From the NCBI GenBank assembly GCA_033851955.1, contig JAWSVK010000018.1, positions 30,509-94,508 on the forward strand: DNA of 64,000 bases. Direction: 5' to 3'. The position numbers were made by a program, and so were the translations under genes. Numbering within the stretch: the first letter of the stretch is position 1; each line of letters begins with the position of its first letter. Below are positions 1-8,488 of the stretch, piece after piece. The notes beneath the pieces were generated by a model. The model was not told the DNA's origin. It ran no database searches and worked only from the letters and a program-made list of their open reading frames with translations. Source of the DNA: Profundibacter sp033851955. GTDB taxonomy: Bacteria > Pseudomonadota > Alphaproteobacteria > Rhodobacterales > Rhodobacteraceae.

Positions 1-209
1 CACTCCCAAACGAACCCGATCAGCAGGCCGGCAATAATTCCGCCAAAGATGATGACAAACAGCGGCAAGTCCAACGTGTTGGGAAGCGGCACAAATCCGG
101 CAACCTCTTGCGGCATCAACCGCAAAGTCACAGCCCCGCGATTGGCCAAAGCGACGGTGATCAGTGCCAAAGCAAGCACAATCAAAAATGCATAGCGAAT
201 ATAGCGCAT
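1..209 (-). CDS. lapA: LapA-domain (DUF1049) inner-membrane protein, partial
   Basis: Translating the minus strand from the ATG at 209 gives a short protein with two hydrophobic segments. The first is about residues 5-22 and ends in LANRG; the second is about residues 48-66, and an LPL..VII turn lies between them. This is the layout of the LapA/DUF1049 family, which takes part in lipopolysaccharide assembly in proteobacteria. The gene runs off the left edge, so the cytoplasmic C-terminus is not seen. It starts 11 nt downstream of the ihfB stop on the same strand, and an ihfB-lapA pair is usual in alphaproteobacteria. The function is inferred from family resemblance and neighbours. Confidence 0.75.
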   Translation of the reverse strand, partial: MRYIRYAFLIVLALALITVALANRGAVTLRLMPQEVAGFVPLPNTLDLPLFVIIFGGIIAGLLIGFVWE

Positions 210-219
210 TTGGGTGGCC

Positions 220-501
220 TTATTTTCCGTTTAGACGATCACGCAACAGTTTGCCTGTCTTGAAAAACGGCACATGCTTTTCTTCAACATCAACGGATGC
301 GCCTGTGCGCGGGTTGCGCCCTACACGCGCATCACGCTTTTTAACCGAGAACGCACCGAAGCCGCGTAACTCCACCCGATCGCCATCAGCCATTGCGCCG
401 ATGATCTCTTCAAAGATGGTGTTGACGATACGTTCAACGTCCCGTTGATAAAGATGTGGATTCTCATCCGCAATTTTCTGAACCAACTCTGACCTAATCA
501 T
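220..501 (-). CDS. ihfB: Integration host factor subunit beta
   Basis: A 93-residue HU/IHF-family DNA-bending protein, full length for the family. N-terminal helices (MIRSELVQKIA) lead into the dimer core, followed by GFGAFSVKKRDARVGRNPRTG (the beta-arm with the R-N-P tip that enters the minor groove) and a C-terminal helix. The HVPFFKTGKLLRD ending is typical of IhfB. IhfB pairs with IhfA to bend DNA at promoters, origins and recombination sites. It lies downstream of rpsA in the conserved cmk-rpsA-ihfB order. A strong terminator at 746-778 separates it from rpsA, so it probably has its own promoter in the AT-rich 502-745 spacer. Confidence 0.95.
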   Translation of the reverse strand: MIRSELVQKIADENPHLYQRDVERIVNTIFEEIIGAMADGDRVELRGFGAFSVKKRDARVGRNPRTGASVDVEEKHVPFFKTGKLLRDRLNGK

Positions 502-745
502 CCGTATCGTCCCCCCGACAAATTTCTTCTGTTTAGATAGAATTACAAAGGCAGCTAATGCATCTATCGAGGAGACTATAGCCGCATTTTTATAATTAGC
601 GAAATAGATTGAAGCCCAAATATGACAAAAATTTCACGCTAATACGCTGATTTTGAGCGATATTACAACGTACCTGCATTGGATTAGCTGTTCTGGCAAC
701 GATTCTGGGCCCGAATGACCTTTGCGATACCCTAGCGATTCGCAC
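502..745. other. AT-rich spacer, likely ihfB promoter region
   Basis: No gene is seen here. The stretch is clearly AT-richer than its surroundings (for example around 575-620) and lies between the rpsA terminator and the ihfB start, so it presumably carries the ihfB promoter. No clear operator was recognised. Confidence 0.4.
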
Positions 746-778
746 AAAAAAGGCGGCCCTACAATGTGCAAGGCCGCC
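746..778 (-). terminator. Rho-independent terminator of rpsA
   Basis: Read on the minus strand, GGCGGCC and GGCCGCC form a 7-bp perfect GC stem (778-772 with 758-752) around a 13-nt loop, followed by a run of six T (751-746). It lies 26 nt past the rpsA stop codon on the same strand. Confidence 0.85.
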
Positions 779-803
779 CAAATCTTACCGTCAAATGGTG
801 TGA

Positions 804-2486
804 CTACTCGTCGCCGCTTTTCAGCGCTGCGCCCAGAATATCACCCAAAGATGCACCTGAGTCAGACGAGCCATACTGTTCCACGGCTTCTTTCTCTTCA
901 GCAATTTCGCGGGCTTTGATCGACAGACCCAAGCGACGTGTCTTGGCGTCGATGTTTGTCACACGAACGTCAATCTTGTCACCTACGCCAAAGCGCTCAG
1001 GGCGCTGCTCGGCACGATCACGCGACAAATCAGAGCGACGGATAAAGGATTTCATGCCTTCATATGTCACTTCAACGCCGCCATCTTCGATGGAGGTCAC
1101 TTCAACCGTGATGATAGAGCCACGTTTCACGCCATCAGTCGCACCTTCGAACGGATCACCGTCCAGCGCTTTGATGGACAGCGAAATACGCTCTTTTTCA
1201 ACGTCAACTTCGGTGACAACAGCTTTAACCACATCGTTCTTGTGGAAATCGCCAATCACGTCTTCGCCACGGCCTTCCCATGTCAAATCTGACAAATGGA
1301 CCATGCCGTCGATGTCGCCGTCCAAGCCGATGAACAGACCGAATTCGGTGATGTTTTTGACTTCGCCCTCGACCTCGGTGCCGGTTGGGTGTGTTTCTGC
1401 AAACACTTCCCATGGGTTGCGCATAGTCTGTTTCAGACCCAAAGATACGCGACGTTTTACCGGATCGATTTCCAGAACCATAACTTCGACTTCTTGCGAC
1501 GTAGAAACGATTTTGCCTGGGTGTACGTTTTTCTTGGTCCAAGACATTTCGGACACGTGAACCAGACCTTCAACGCCAGGCTCAAGCTCAACAAATGCGC
1601 CGTAATCGGTGATGTTGGTCACGCGGCCAGTGTGCACAGATTCCAGCGGGAACTTGCCTTCAACAACAGTCCAAGGATCATCCTGCAGCTGTTTCAGGCC
1701 AAGGCTGATGCGGTGGGTCTCTTTGTTGATTTTGATAACCTGAACGGTGATTGTTTCACCAATTGTCAGGATTTCAGATGGGTGGTTCACACGACGCCAA
1801 GCCATGTCAGTGACGTGCAACAAGCCGTCAACGCCGCCCAGATCAACAAAGGCACCGTATTCGGTGATGTTCTTAACCACACCCTCGATGCTGTCGCCTT
1901 CAGCCAGCTTGCCGATAACTTCGGCGCGCTGTTCTGCACGGGACTCTTCAAGGATAGCACGACGCGATACAACGATGTTGCCACGACGACGGTCCATTTT
2001 CAAAACTTGGAACGGCTGCTTCAGACCCATCAATGGGCCCGCGTCACGCACAGGGCGCACGTCAACTTGTGATCCTGGCAGGAACGCAACAGCGCCGCCC
2101 AGATCCACAGTAAAGCCGCCTTTGACGCGACCAAAGATAGCCCCATCAACACGTTCTTCGTCGGCATATGCTTTTTCCAAACGGTCCCATGCGGCTTCAC
2201 GGCGCGCCATTTCGTGGCTAAGTACAGCCTCACCCTTGGAGTTCTCGACCATCCGTAGGAACACTTCGACTTCGTCGCCAACGGCGATTTCAGCGGCTTC
2301 ACCCGGATTTGCGAATTCTTTTACGTCTACGCGGCCTTCCATTTTGTAGCCGACGTCGATGATGGCTTGACCGCTTTCGATTGCGATAATCTTGCCTTTG
2401 ACAACAGAACCTTCTTCAGGTGTGTCAATTTCGAAGCTTTCGTTCAGAAGGGCTTCGAAGTCCTCCATAGATACTGATTGAGCCAT
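804..2486 (-). CDS. rpsA: 30S ribosomal protein S1
   Basis: A 560-residue protein with six S1/OB-fold repeats, the normal length for proteobacterial S1. Repeats are marked by recurring motifs such as ITEYGAFVDLGGVDGLLHVTDMAW, ITDYGAFVELEPGVEGLVHVSEMSW and ITEFGLFIGLDGDIDGMVHLSDLTW. S1 binds the 5' region of mRNA on the small subunit and helps initiate translation of mRNAs with weak Shine-Dalgarno sequences. It sits between cmk and ihfB, a highly conserved order. The ATG at 2486 is preceded on the minus strand by AAAAGGAAAATGAG, a good ribosome binding site. Confidence 0.97.
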   Translation of the reverse strand: MAQSVSMEDFEALLNESFEIDTPEEGSVVKGKIIAIESGQAIIDVGYKMEGRVDVKEFANPGEAAEIAVGDEVEVFLRMVENSKGEAVLSHEMARREAAWDRLEKAYADEERVDGAIFGRVKGGFTVDLGGAVAFLPGSQVDVRPVRDAGPLMGLKQPFQVLKMDRRRGNIVVSRRAILEESRAEQRAEVIGKLAEGDSIEGVVKNITEYGAFVDLGGVDGLLHVTDMAWRRVNHPSEILTIGETITVQVIKINKETHRISLGLKQLQDDPWTVVEGKFPLESVHTGRVTNITDYGAFVELEPGVEGLVHVSEMSWTKKNVHPGKIVSTSQEVEVMVLEIDPVKRRVSLGLKQTMRNPWEVFAETHPTGTEVEGEVKNITEFGLFIGLDGDIDGMVHLSDLTWEGRGEDVIGDFHKNDVVKAVVTEVDVEKERISLSIKALDGDPFEGATDGVKRGSIITVEVTSIEDGGVEVTYEGMKSFIRRSDLSRDRAEQRPERFGVGDKIDVRVTNIDAKTRRLGLSIKAREIAEEKEAVEQYGSSDSGASLGDILGAALKSGDE

Positions 2487-2595
2487 GTGGTCTCATTTTC
2501 CTTTTATCATTTATACTGGCCGTGCGGTTGGCTCCGCCGGTCTTTGGGTTTCAATTGGTCAAACGGACAACCAGAAATACTGTAACAATAACAAA

Positions 2596-2619
2596 GGGCC
2601 GGAAGAAAAATCCCGACCC
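2596..2619 (-). terminator. Possible terminator/attenuator between cmk and rpsA
   Basis: On the minus strand GGGTCGG (2619-2613) can pair with CCGGCCC (2602-2596), allowing one G-T pair, and is followed by a short T-rich run. It lies about 110 nt upstream of the rpsA start and could end cmk transcription or act in the rpsA leader. The T tract is weak. Confidence 0.4.
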
Positions 2620-2728
2620 TGCTCATATTGCCCAGCGACTCTAACGGCCCCTTCAACGGGGGCTATATAGACCGCATTCCCCCATATAGCAAGGCTCTAT
2701 CACATCCAAAACAGCGCCGCCCCTACCC

Positions 2729-2763
2729 CATTTTTGTTCCCCAAATATCCGCGCCGCAGGCTT
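2729..2763 (-). repeat. Short dispersed intergenic repeat, copy 1 (GCCTGCGGCGCGGATATTT type)
   Basis: On the minus strand, immediately after cmk, the sequence reads AAGCCTGCGGCGCGGATATTT followed by GAACAAAAATG. Related copies are at 19269-19297 (+), 35953-35986 (-) and 37286-37318 (-). The core CCTGCGGCGCGG is partly self-complementary and is followed by a T-rich stretch, so it may work as a weak terminator. Confidence 0.6.
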
Positions 2764-2771
2764 AAAATCTC

Positions 2772-3383
2772 TTACGCCCCAACCCGCGCCTCAATCACCG
2801 CCACCGCCTTGGCCACAGCTTCCTCAATCGACATCTCGCTGGTGTCCAACTCCACCGCATCCTCAGCCGCCACCAAAGGCGCCGCATCGCGCTCGCGGTC
2901 CCGCGCATCGCGGGCGCGCAAATCCTCCAACACACCGTCGCACGTCACATCTTCACCCTTGCCCGCCAACTCCAGAAACCGCCGCTCGGCCCGCACCTGA
3001 TCTGACGCTGTGACAAACAACTTTACCGGCGCATCCGCACAGATCACCGTGCCAATATCGCGCCCATCCAGCACCGCCCCGCCACTGCGCATCGCAAACG
3101 CCCGCTGAAAATCCACCAGCGCCGCACGCACCTCCGGAATCGCCGCCGCTTTGCTGGCGGCCTGCGCCACAGGGGCCGTGCGCAAATTATCCGCCTCCAG
3201 ATCGCCGGCCTGCAAGGTTTGCGCCGCTTCAATCGGCTCCACCCCGTTCAAAACACGCAACCCCACGGCCCGGTACAAAAGCCCCGTGTCCAGATGCGCA
3301 AACCCGAAATGAAGCGCCACCGCCTTTGATATAGTCCCCTTACCCGAGGCCGCCGGCCCGTCAATCGCAACAGTAAAACCCAT
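2772..3383 (-). CDS. cmk: Cytidylate kinase
   Basis: A 203-residue (d)CMP kinase making CDP/dCDP from CMP/dCMP with ATP. The P-loop is near the N-terminus (IDGPAASGKGTISKAVA, residues 7-23), followed by the HLDTGLLYRAVG substrate segment and LDGRDIGTVICADAPVKLFVTA in the middle, both classic Cmk motifs. Length is slightly under the usual 210-230 residues. It is upstream of rpsA on the same strand. In many proteobacteria aroA precedes cmk directly; here aroA is 5.1 kb away, with bchE, ltrA and other genes between. Confidence 0.95.
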   Translation of the reverse strand: MGFTVAIDGPAASGKGTISKAVALHFGFAHLDTGLLYRAVGLRVLNGVEPIEAAQTLQAGDLEADNLRTAPVAQAASKAAAIPEVRAALVDFQRAFAMRSGGAVLDGRDIGTVICADAPVKLFVTASDQVRAERRFLELAGKGEDVTCDGVLEDLRARDARDRERDAAPLVAAEDAVELDTSEMSIEEAVAKAVAVIEARVGA

Positions 3384-3619
3384 TTCGCATATTTCCTATC
3401 TGGTCCATTTCGCTAGACATTTGCCCCTATATATTCTCCAATGCAAAGAAGAAAAAGCCATTTTGAACAAAGATTGTAGACCCATGATCCGCATCCTGAT
3501 GATGCCTTGCCCTTTGCACCATCGCCAACACCCCAAAAGGCCAAGCCTATGCTGGCATCTGGCATCAAATGCGCGCCGAAAATTGACGCCCCCAACACCA
3601 TAATTTCAGGACGAGTATC

Positions 3620-5185
3620 ATGCGTATCCTCTTACTTCACCCACCGCACACCGCCATCGGCAGTCGTGTCCCCAAAGAAAACCTGCCGCCCTTTGGGTTG
3701 CTCTGTCTGGGTGGCCCCCTGCTTGATGCGGGCCATGAAGTGACGCTTGTGAATGCCGACCTTGGACCGATGCCAGGCGATGAAATCTTAGCCAAAATCA
3801 TCGCCAACGGCCCCGACGCGGTGCTGATCGGTCACTCCGGCTCAACATCTGCCCACCCGACGGTGCTTGACCTCACCAGCCGCCTGAAAACCGCGATGCC
3901 AAATGTAGCGGTGATCTATGGCGGCGTTTATCCGACCTATCACTGGCAAGACATCCTGCGTGAAACTGACGACATCGACGTTATCGTGTGCGGCGAAGGC
4001 GAGGAAACCACCCTCGCCCTAATCAACGCGCTCGCCAACCAGTTGCCACTGGCCGACATCCCCGGCATCGCTTTTCGCCAGAACGAAACACTCCACGCCA
4101 CCCGCCCAGCGCCGATGATCCGCGATCTGGATGAATATCGCATCGCTTGGGAGCTGATCGACTTTGACGACTATTCCTACTGGGGCGGCCGTAAATCCGT
4201 GATCTTGCAATTTTCTCGGGGCTGCCCGCACCTGTGTACCTATTGCGGTCAACGCGGGTTTTGGACCAAATGGCGGCACCGCGATCCAGTCAAATTCGCC
4301 GCCGAAATCGCCCGTCTGGTACGCGAACACGGGATTGAGCTGATCAATCTGGCCGACGAAAACCCGACCTCTAGCCGCCGCATGTGGCGCCGGTTTCTGG
4401 ACGCCATGATCGCCGAGGATGTCGATGTCGCGATCGTCGGCTCGACCCGCGCCGATGATATCGTGCGCGATGCTGACATCCTGCACCTATATAAAAAGGC
4501 CGGCGCACTGCGCTTTTTGCTCGGCATTGAGGGCACGGATGAGGCCACACTGAAAACCCTGCGCAAAGGCGGTACCGTGCAAAAGGACCAGCGCGCGATC
4601 AAGTTGCTGCGCGAAAACGGCATCCTTGGGCTCTGCACTTTTGCCGTTGGCTTTGAACAGGAAACCGACCGTGATTATTGGCGCCTGTTGCGGCAATTGC
4701 TGCGCTATGATCCCGACCAGATCATGTCAGTCTTTGCCACTCCGCACCGTTGGACGCCCTACTATAATGACGCCAAATCCCGCCGTGTGATCCAACAAGA
4801 CCAACGGCTGTGGGACTATAAACATCAAGTGATGGAAACGCCCAAAGTTCCGGCTTGGCGGGTGTTCCTTTGGGTCAAAACTATCGAATTCACCCTGCAA
4901 CTGCGCCCCCGCGCCCTGTGGCGGAACTATTTGCATCCGGACCCCGAAATCCGCCACGCCATGCGCTGGTACACCCGCATGGGCCGCCGCGTGGTGCTTC
5001 ACGAGGTCTGGCATTTTCTGTTTCGTGACAAGCGCCATATCGGCCAGACAGTGGCCGAATATTGGGGCGGCGCGGCACAATTGATCGAAAACGCCCACGC
5101 CAAACCCACCATCAACCCAGCGAACACAAGAACAACCCCGCAACCAGATGAGTTGACGCGCCCGACCCCGCCACTTATCCCATAA
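3620..5185 (+). CDS. bchE: BchE-type anaerobic Mg-protoporphyrin IX monomethyl ester cyclase (B12-binding radical SAM)
   Basis: A 521-residue protein. Residues 1-150 look like a B12-binding Rossmann domain (MRILLLHPP start, GPDAVLIGHSG, VIYGGVYPT). The radical-SAM core follows, with the cluster motif CPHLCTYC (CxxxCxxC). The C-terminal half has LRENGILGLCTFAVGFEQETD, YDPDQI, TPHRWTPYY and WDYKHQVMETP, which I recognise from BchE proteins. BchE closes the isocyclic ring of bacteriochlorophyll without O2, taking oxygen from water. The canonical cobalamin DxHxxG motif is not evident. No other photosynthesis gene is visible nearby; ltrA follows after 35 nt. It could instead be a BchE paralogue with another substrate. 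An SD-like AGGACGAG precedes the ATG. Confidence 0.72.
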   Translation: MRILLLHPPHTAIGSRVPKENLPPFGLLCLGGPLLDAGHEVTLVNADLGPMPGDEILAKIIANGPDAVLIGHSGSTSAHPTVLDLTSRLKTAMPNVAVIYGGVYPTYHWQDILRETDDIDVIVCGEGEETTLALINALANQLPLADIPGIAFRQNETLHATRPAPMIRDLDEYRIAWELIDFDDYSYWGGRKSVILQFSRGCPHLCTYCGQRGFWTKWRHRDPVKFAAEIARLVREHGIELINLADENPTSSRRMWRRFLDAMIAEDVDVAIVGSTRADDIVRDADILHLYKKAGALRFLLGIEGTDEATLKTLRKGGTVQKDQRAIKLLRENGILGLCTFAVGFEQETDRDYWRLLRQLLRYDPDQIMSVFATPHRWTPYYNDAKSRRVIQQDQRLWDYKHQVMETPKVPAWRVFLWVKTIEFTLQLRPRALWRNYLHPDPEIRHAMRWYTRMGRRVVLHEVWHFLFRDKRHIGQTVAEYWGGAAQLIENAHAKPTINPANTRTTPQPDELTRPTPPLIP

Positions 5186-5220
5186 GATCGCGAACACAAT
5201 GATCAAAGGAAACGCCTGAT

Positions 5221-6366
5221 ATGAAACTCCAGATGTTAAAGGCCCGTGACCCCGCCGAGGAACACCGCGCCGCCACCATGTTAGAGCTGTTCTTTGATCT
5301 GGTCTCGGTCGTTGCCATTGCCGCCGCCGCGACGGGGTTGCACCACATGTTGGCGCATGGCGACATCTTGGAGGGTGTGATCAAATTCACTGCGGCTTTC
5401 GCCACTATTTGGTGGGCTTGGGTGAACTACACTTGGTACGCTTCGGCCTTTGACACCGATGACACCGCACACCGAATTGGCACCATGGTGATCATGGCGG
5501 GCGCGCTGATCATGGCCGCAGGTGTGCATGAATTCTTTGAAACCGAGCTGATCACCCTGCCGCTGGCGGGTTATGTGGTCATGCGCCTTGGCTTGGCGTT
5601 TTTGTTCTGGCGCGCTGCCAGCGCCAACAATGGCGAATGGCGCAAAACCGCGACCCGCTATGGCCTTGGCCTCGTTGGCTTGCAAATCCTTTGGGTGGCT
5701 GCCTATCTGACGTTTGAAGCGCCTGTGCTCTACGTCGTTCTCTCGCTGCTGTTTCTGGCAGAATTCCTGCTGCCGACCTTTGCCGAGGCCGCAAAACCGA
5801 CCCCTTGGCACCGCCACCACATCATTGAACGCTATAGCCTGCTCAATATCATCGTCTTGGGCGAAAGCCTGCTGGCCGTCAGCTTTGCCATCCAAGCCGC
5901 CTATCACGGTGGCCATATGGATTGGTCAATTGCGGGCCTCGCCGCCTGTGGCATAGTCTCAGTCTGCGCGATCTGGTGGCTCTATTATGACGAATTGCAC
6001 CACCTATCGCTGACCACCAAAGCCCGCGGATATACATGGGTCTACGGCCATATCATCCTGTTCGCCTCAGGCGCGGCGATTGGCGCAGGGCTTGCGGTTA
6101 TGGTCGAAGTGCTAGAGCACAAAGCCCACATCCCCGCCCAAATCGGCATCGCCTCAATCGCCGTTCCCGCAGCGCTCTACCTGTTCGGACTGTGGTTCAT
6201 CCACGGCCGGTTCGAGCACCAAGGCCCCCGCCGCTTCGTGCTGCCACTGGCCGCCGTATTGCTGCTGCTAACCCCATTTTCCAGCTACGGCATCTACCTC
6301 ATCGCGCTGATCCTCGTTCTGGCGGTCGTGGCCAAATCCCGCCCCGAAAAAGCCGCGCACAAATAG
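5221..6366 (+). CDS. ltrA: Low temperature requirement A (LtrA) family membrane protein
   Basis: A 381-residue polytopic membrane protein with about ten hydrophobic segments. The N-terminus carries the LtrA signature (AATMLELFFDLVSVVAIAAAATGL), and the middle carries HHIIERYSLLNIIVLGESLLAV, where the conserved ER.gl..iivlGE pattern of the family is clear. LtrA was named for a Listeria cold-growth phenotype; the biochemical role is unknown. An AAAGGAAA ribosome binding site precedes the ATG. It starts 35 nt after bchE and is probably cotranscribed. The structured repeat begins 10 nt after its stop. Confidence 0.85.
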   Translation: MKLQMLKARDPAEEHRAATMLELFFDLVSVVAIAAAATGLHHMLAHGDILEGVIKFTAAFATIWWAWVNYTWYASAFDTDDTAHRIGTMVIMAGALIMAAGVHEFFETELITLPLAGYVVMRLGLAFLFWRAASANNGEWRKTATRYGLGLVGLQILWVAAYLTFEAPVLYVVLSLLFLAEFLLPTFAEAAKPTPWHRHHIIERYSLLNIIVLGESLLAVSFAIQAAYHGGHMDWSIAGLAACGIVSVCAIWWLYYDELHHLSLTTKARGYTWVYGHIILFASGAAIGAGLAVMVEVLEHKAHIPAQIGIASIAVPAALYLFGLWFIHGRFEHQGPRRFVLPLAAVLLLLTPFSSYGIYLIALILVLAVVAKSRPEKAAHK

Positions 6367-6375
6367 ACAGACCTA

Positions 6376-6530
6376 GCTCGGATTCAAGGCGAAGCCGCCG
6401 AGCGATCGCCGGCCCGCCCCATCGGGTCGGCGATATGAAATCCCATCGCAAGCTGGCAAGCGCAGACTGACGTTACAAGGATAAAGTGCCAACCTGAAAC
6501 CCAAATCGCCACCCGGCGGCCCGTCGCCCG
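6376..6530 (+). repeat. Structured dispersed repeat (~155 nt), copy A
   Basis: First stem GCTCGG (6376-6381) pairs with CCGAGC (6398-6403) around the loop ATTCAAGGCGAAGCCG. A GC-rich near-palindrome follows (ATCGCCGGCCCG / CGGGTCGGCGAT). After a less conserved middle containing GATAAA, a final hairpin GGCG / CGCC lies at 6515-6528. Other copies are at 28245-28400 (-), 53704-53859 (+) and a partial one at 53566-53632 (+). The stems change sequence but keep pairing between copies. From 6531 to 6685 no other feature is seen. Confidence 0.75.
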
Positions 6531-6685
6531 CTCAGCCTGTGCGTTTGAAACAGCGGCGATTTGTTCGTTAAGCCCACAAAAACATGTGCTGAAGCCTAGC
6601 TATGCGGAAGGCGCGACCCTGTTTATTTGCGGTGTTCTTCGTTTTCTGTACCAGTAAAATAACCCGAGCATTTCACACGAGCCAC

Positions 6686-7441
6686 CTACGGTTTTCTGCC
6701 GCAATAGTTCGTCATTGTCTCGTTGCAACCTCCAGAATTCCCACTCCAGCATTTCTTGTCGCTCTTCCAACTACTGGGCCTCATGTACCGTCCCCACCTG
6801 TACCAAAGATTACCGTAGTTTGCCGACATCTCTGACGTACCTATGTCCGAGCGCGTAACCAATGATCGGAGAGGCTGTTCTTCCAACGCCACAATGTAGG
6901 GATAAGTCACCCATCTTTTGCCTATATAAATTCTAGGTACATCTGGACGGCGATTGAAAGGAAACGAGCAGTATAACGAAAGCTCGGGTGCCACGACATT
7001 CAAACGGCTACGTCTCACTTTTAAAGGCAACTCGTTGATATCCATAAGAAGTGCCTGATCGCAAAGCTGAAACAGATTGAGGTCGAGCATTCCACCAGAT
7101 GGAAGCTTTGCCTGCAAGGTTTCAAAACCAATGCTTTTGGGGCGGATGCCTGCTTTTGGCCCTCCACTCTTTAGGTTCCACTTGGTTGCAAAGTAACCTT
7201 CGTAGCAGACGATATTCGTTGTGAGCGTTTCAGTGCCTTCCTTGGTTCCGAACTCGCTCTCCACAGTCACAACACGGGCAACCGCCTCCTCCCAAACAAG
7301 ATCGTTTTTCGTGTCCATGCGAGATACATTCCATGTGTGCGTCCAAGGATAGACAACATAAAGCATGAAACCACTTAGTGCGGCCAAAGCTGTTGGCACG
7401 CCAACAATCAGTCCGATTGTCCAGAGAATGAATTTAGCCAT
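6686..7441 (-). CDS. Orphan membrane-anchored protein of unknown function
   Basis: A 251-residue protein I do not recognise. One strong hydrophobic segment at residues 4-30 suggests an N-terminal membrane anchor with the rest periplasmic. Several cysteines occur (VCYEGYF, LFQLCDQ, LYCSFPF, KKCW, GCNET, NYCGRK), the last three clustered in the final 25 residues. Base composition is visibly AT-richer than in flanking genes, suggesting recent acquisition. It stands alone, its 3' end facing structured repeat copy A about 155 nt away. It is one of three orphan genes lying next to that repeat. Confidence 0.6.
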   Translation of the reverse strand: MAKFILWTIGLIVGVPTALAALSGFMLYVVYPWTHTWNVSRMDTKNDLVWEEAVARVVTVESEFGTKEGTETLTTNIVCYEGYFATKWNLKSGGPKAGIRPKSIGFETLQAKLPSGGMLDLNLFQLCDQALLMDINELPLKVRRSRLNVVAPELSLYCSFPFNRRPDVPRIYIGKRWVTYPYIVALEEQPLRSLVTRSDIGTSEMSANYGNLWYRWGRYMRPSSWKSDKKCWSGNSGGCNETMTNYCGRKP

Positions 7442-7577
7442 GGTAAGAACGTAAACAACTCATGATTGACAAACAAGACCCAGACTCACGGTTTGTGGGG
7501 CTATCAAATATCGTAGATATGGGCTCCCTACCAACCTTGAACGCCCCACCTAGAACCTAGCATATCCGTCCCCCAAA

Positions 7578-7982
7578 TCACTCCACCATCGTGGTCAGCG
7601 TCGCGTCTTCCGCATCCGCCTTTGGCAAATCATCCGCCAACTCGTAATAATCACCCTTATCCGCACAGAATATGTGCCCGATCAGCGACAACCCCGTGTC
7701 CCCGTCAAACGTGCCCGCATGGATCGACAGGTTCACCCCCGCCCCGTCCCAAAACAGGTTCGATCCGCAGGTGCCGCAAAACCCGCGTCGCGCCGTTTCG
7801 GAGGATTGAAACCACGTCACTTCACCAGTCACCGAAATGTCCCCGCGCGCACAGGACGTCGCCGCCACATGATGCCCGCTGCCTTTGCGGCATTGCCGAC
7901 AATGACAGGCAATCACAGGCCGCAGCGCCCCCGTTACACGGTATTGCACCGCCCCGCACAAACAACTTCCCGTCTTGCTCAT
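7578..7982 (-). CDS. GFA family (glutathione-dependent formaldehyde-activating-like) zinc protein
   Basis: A 134-residue protein with the GFA fold: SCLCGAVQY near the N-terminus, CHCRQCRKGSG, then CGTCGSNLFWD, all zinc-ligand cysteines in family spacing. The family was named after a proposed S-(hydroxymethyl)glutathione synthase, but for most members no activity is shown. The ATG at 7982 overlaps the TGA of the upstream gene (ATGA), which fixes the start and implies translational coupling. It is one of three GFA proteins in this window (others at 20129 and 45559). Confidence 0.85.
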   Translation of the reverse strand: MSKTGSCLCGAVQYRVTGALRPVIACHCRQCRKGSGHHVAATSCARGDISVTGEVTWFQSSETARRGFCGTCGSNLFWDGAGVNLSIHAGTFDGDTGLSLIGHIFCADKGDYYELADDLPKADAEDATLTTMVE

Positions 7983-8488
7983 TTCGTCGCCTTTCGTTTT
8001 GCCCGCCATGCCCGCACCAGCCCCTCAAACAACGCCAAAACGGCCAGCCCGATGGCGATCCATTTGCGTTCGGTCCATTGGCTCGCAACCATGATCATCG
8101 CCTCAGTCACGCCATCACCGGCCCGCAACATCACAGCCACCGCCGCGTTTTCCAAATAGTCAAACCCAGCCGCCACCAGCGGCAGCGTGCTCGCGATCCA
8201 GCGAACCCAGCCCTGAAAAACTTGGGCATAACCCATCACCAACACCACCGCCAGTAACGCCGGAAAGGCACTGTCCAACCTGTGCTGCACATTCAGGTAA
8301 AAATCGCGACCATCGTCAGAAAGTGCCGCCAAAAACGCCTTGGCTTCAGCCGTGCTGTAGCCACCCAAACGGGCATCGAACAGGGCCAAACCCTGCGCAT
8401 CTGCCATGATCAACGGGCCCGACCAAAACAACATCGTCAGAAAAACGCCCACCGTCGTCGCACACAGTAACCAGAATATCAGACGCAT
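7979..8488 (-). CDS. Small integral membrane protein of unknown function
   Basis: A 169-residue protein with four likely membrane segments (about residues 3-25, 72-92, 95-118 and 140-162) and a basic C-terminus (RAWRAKRKATK). I recognise no named family. It sits between aroA (10 nt upstream, same strand) and the GFA gene, whose start overlaps its stop by 4 nt, so aroA, this gene and the GFA gene may be one transcript. Confidence 0.65.
   Translation of the reverse strand: MRLIFWLLCATTVGVFLTMLFWSGPLIMADAQGLALFDARLGGYSTAEAKAFLAALSDDGRDFYLNVQHRLDSAFPALLAVVLVMGYAQVFQGWVRWIASTLPLVAAGFDYLENAAVAVMLRAGDGVTEAMIMVASQWTERKWIAIGLAVLALFEGLVRAWRAKRKATK

Noticed and set aside
1296..2072. Long plus-strand frame inside rpsA
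   Set aside because: It is antisense to a highly conserved ribosomal protein gene and reflects GC-rich codon bias.
3461..3480. TTGAACAAAGATTG as a possible FNR box before bchE
   Set aside because: Only the left half fits TTGAT; the right half does not resemble ATCAA, and it lies about 150 nt from the start.
6602..6835. Plus-strand reading frame opposite the AT-rich orphan gene
   Set aside because: It overlaps the better-supported minus-strand gene and has no family features or ribosome binding site.
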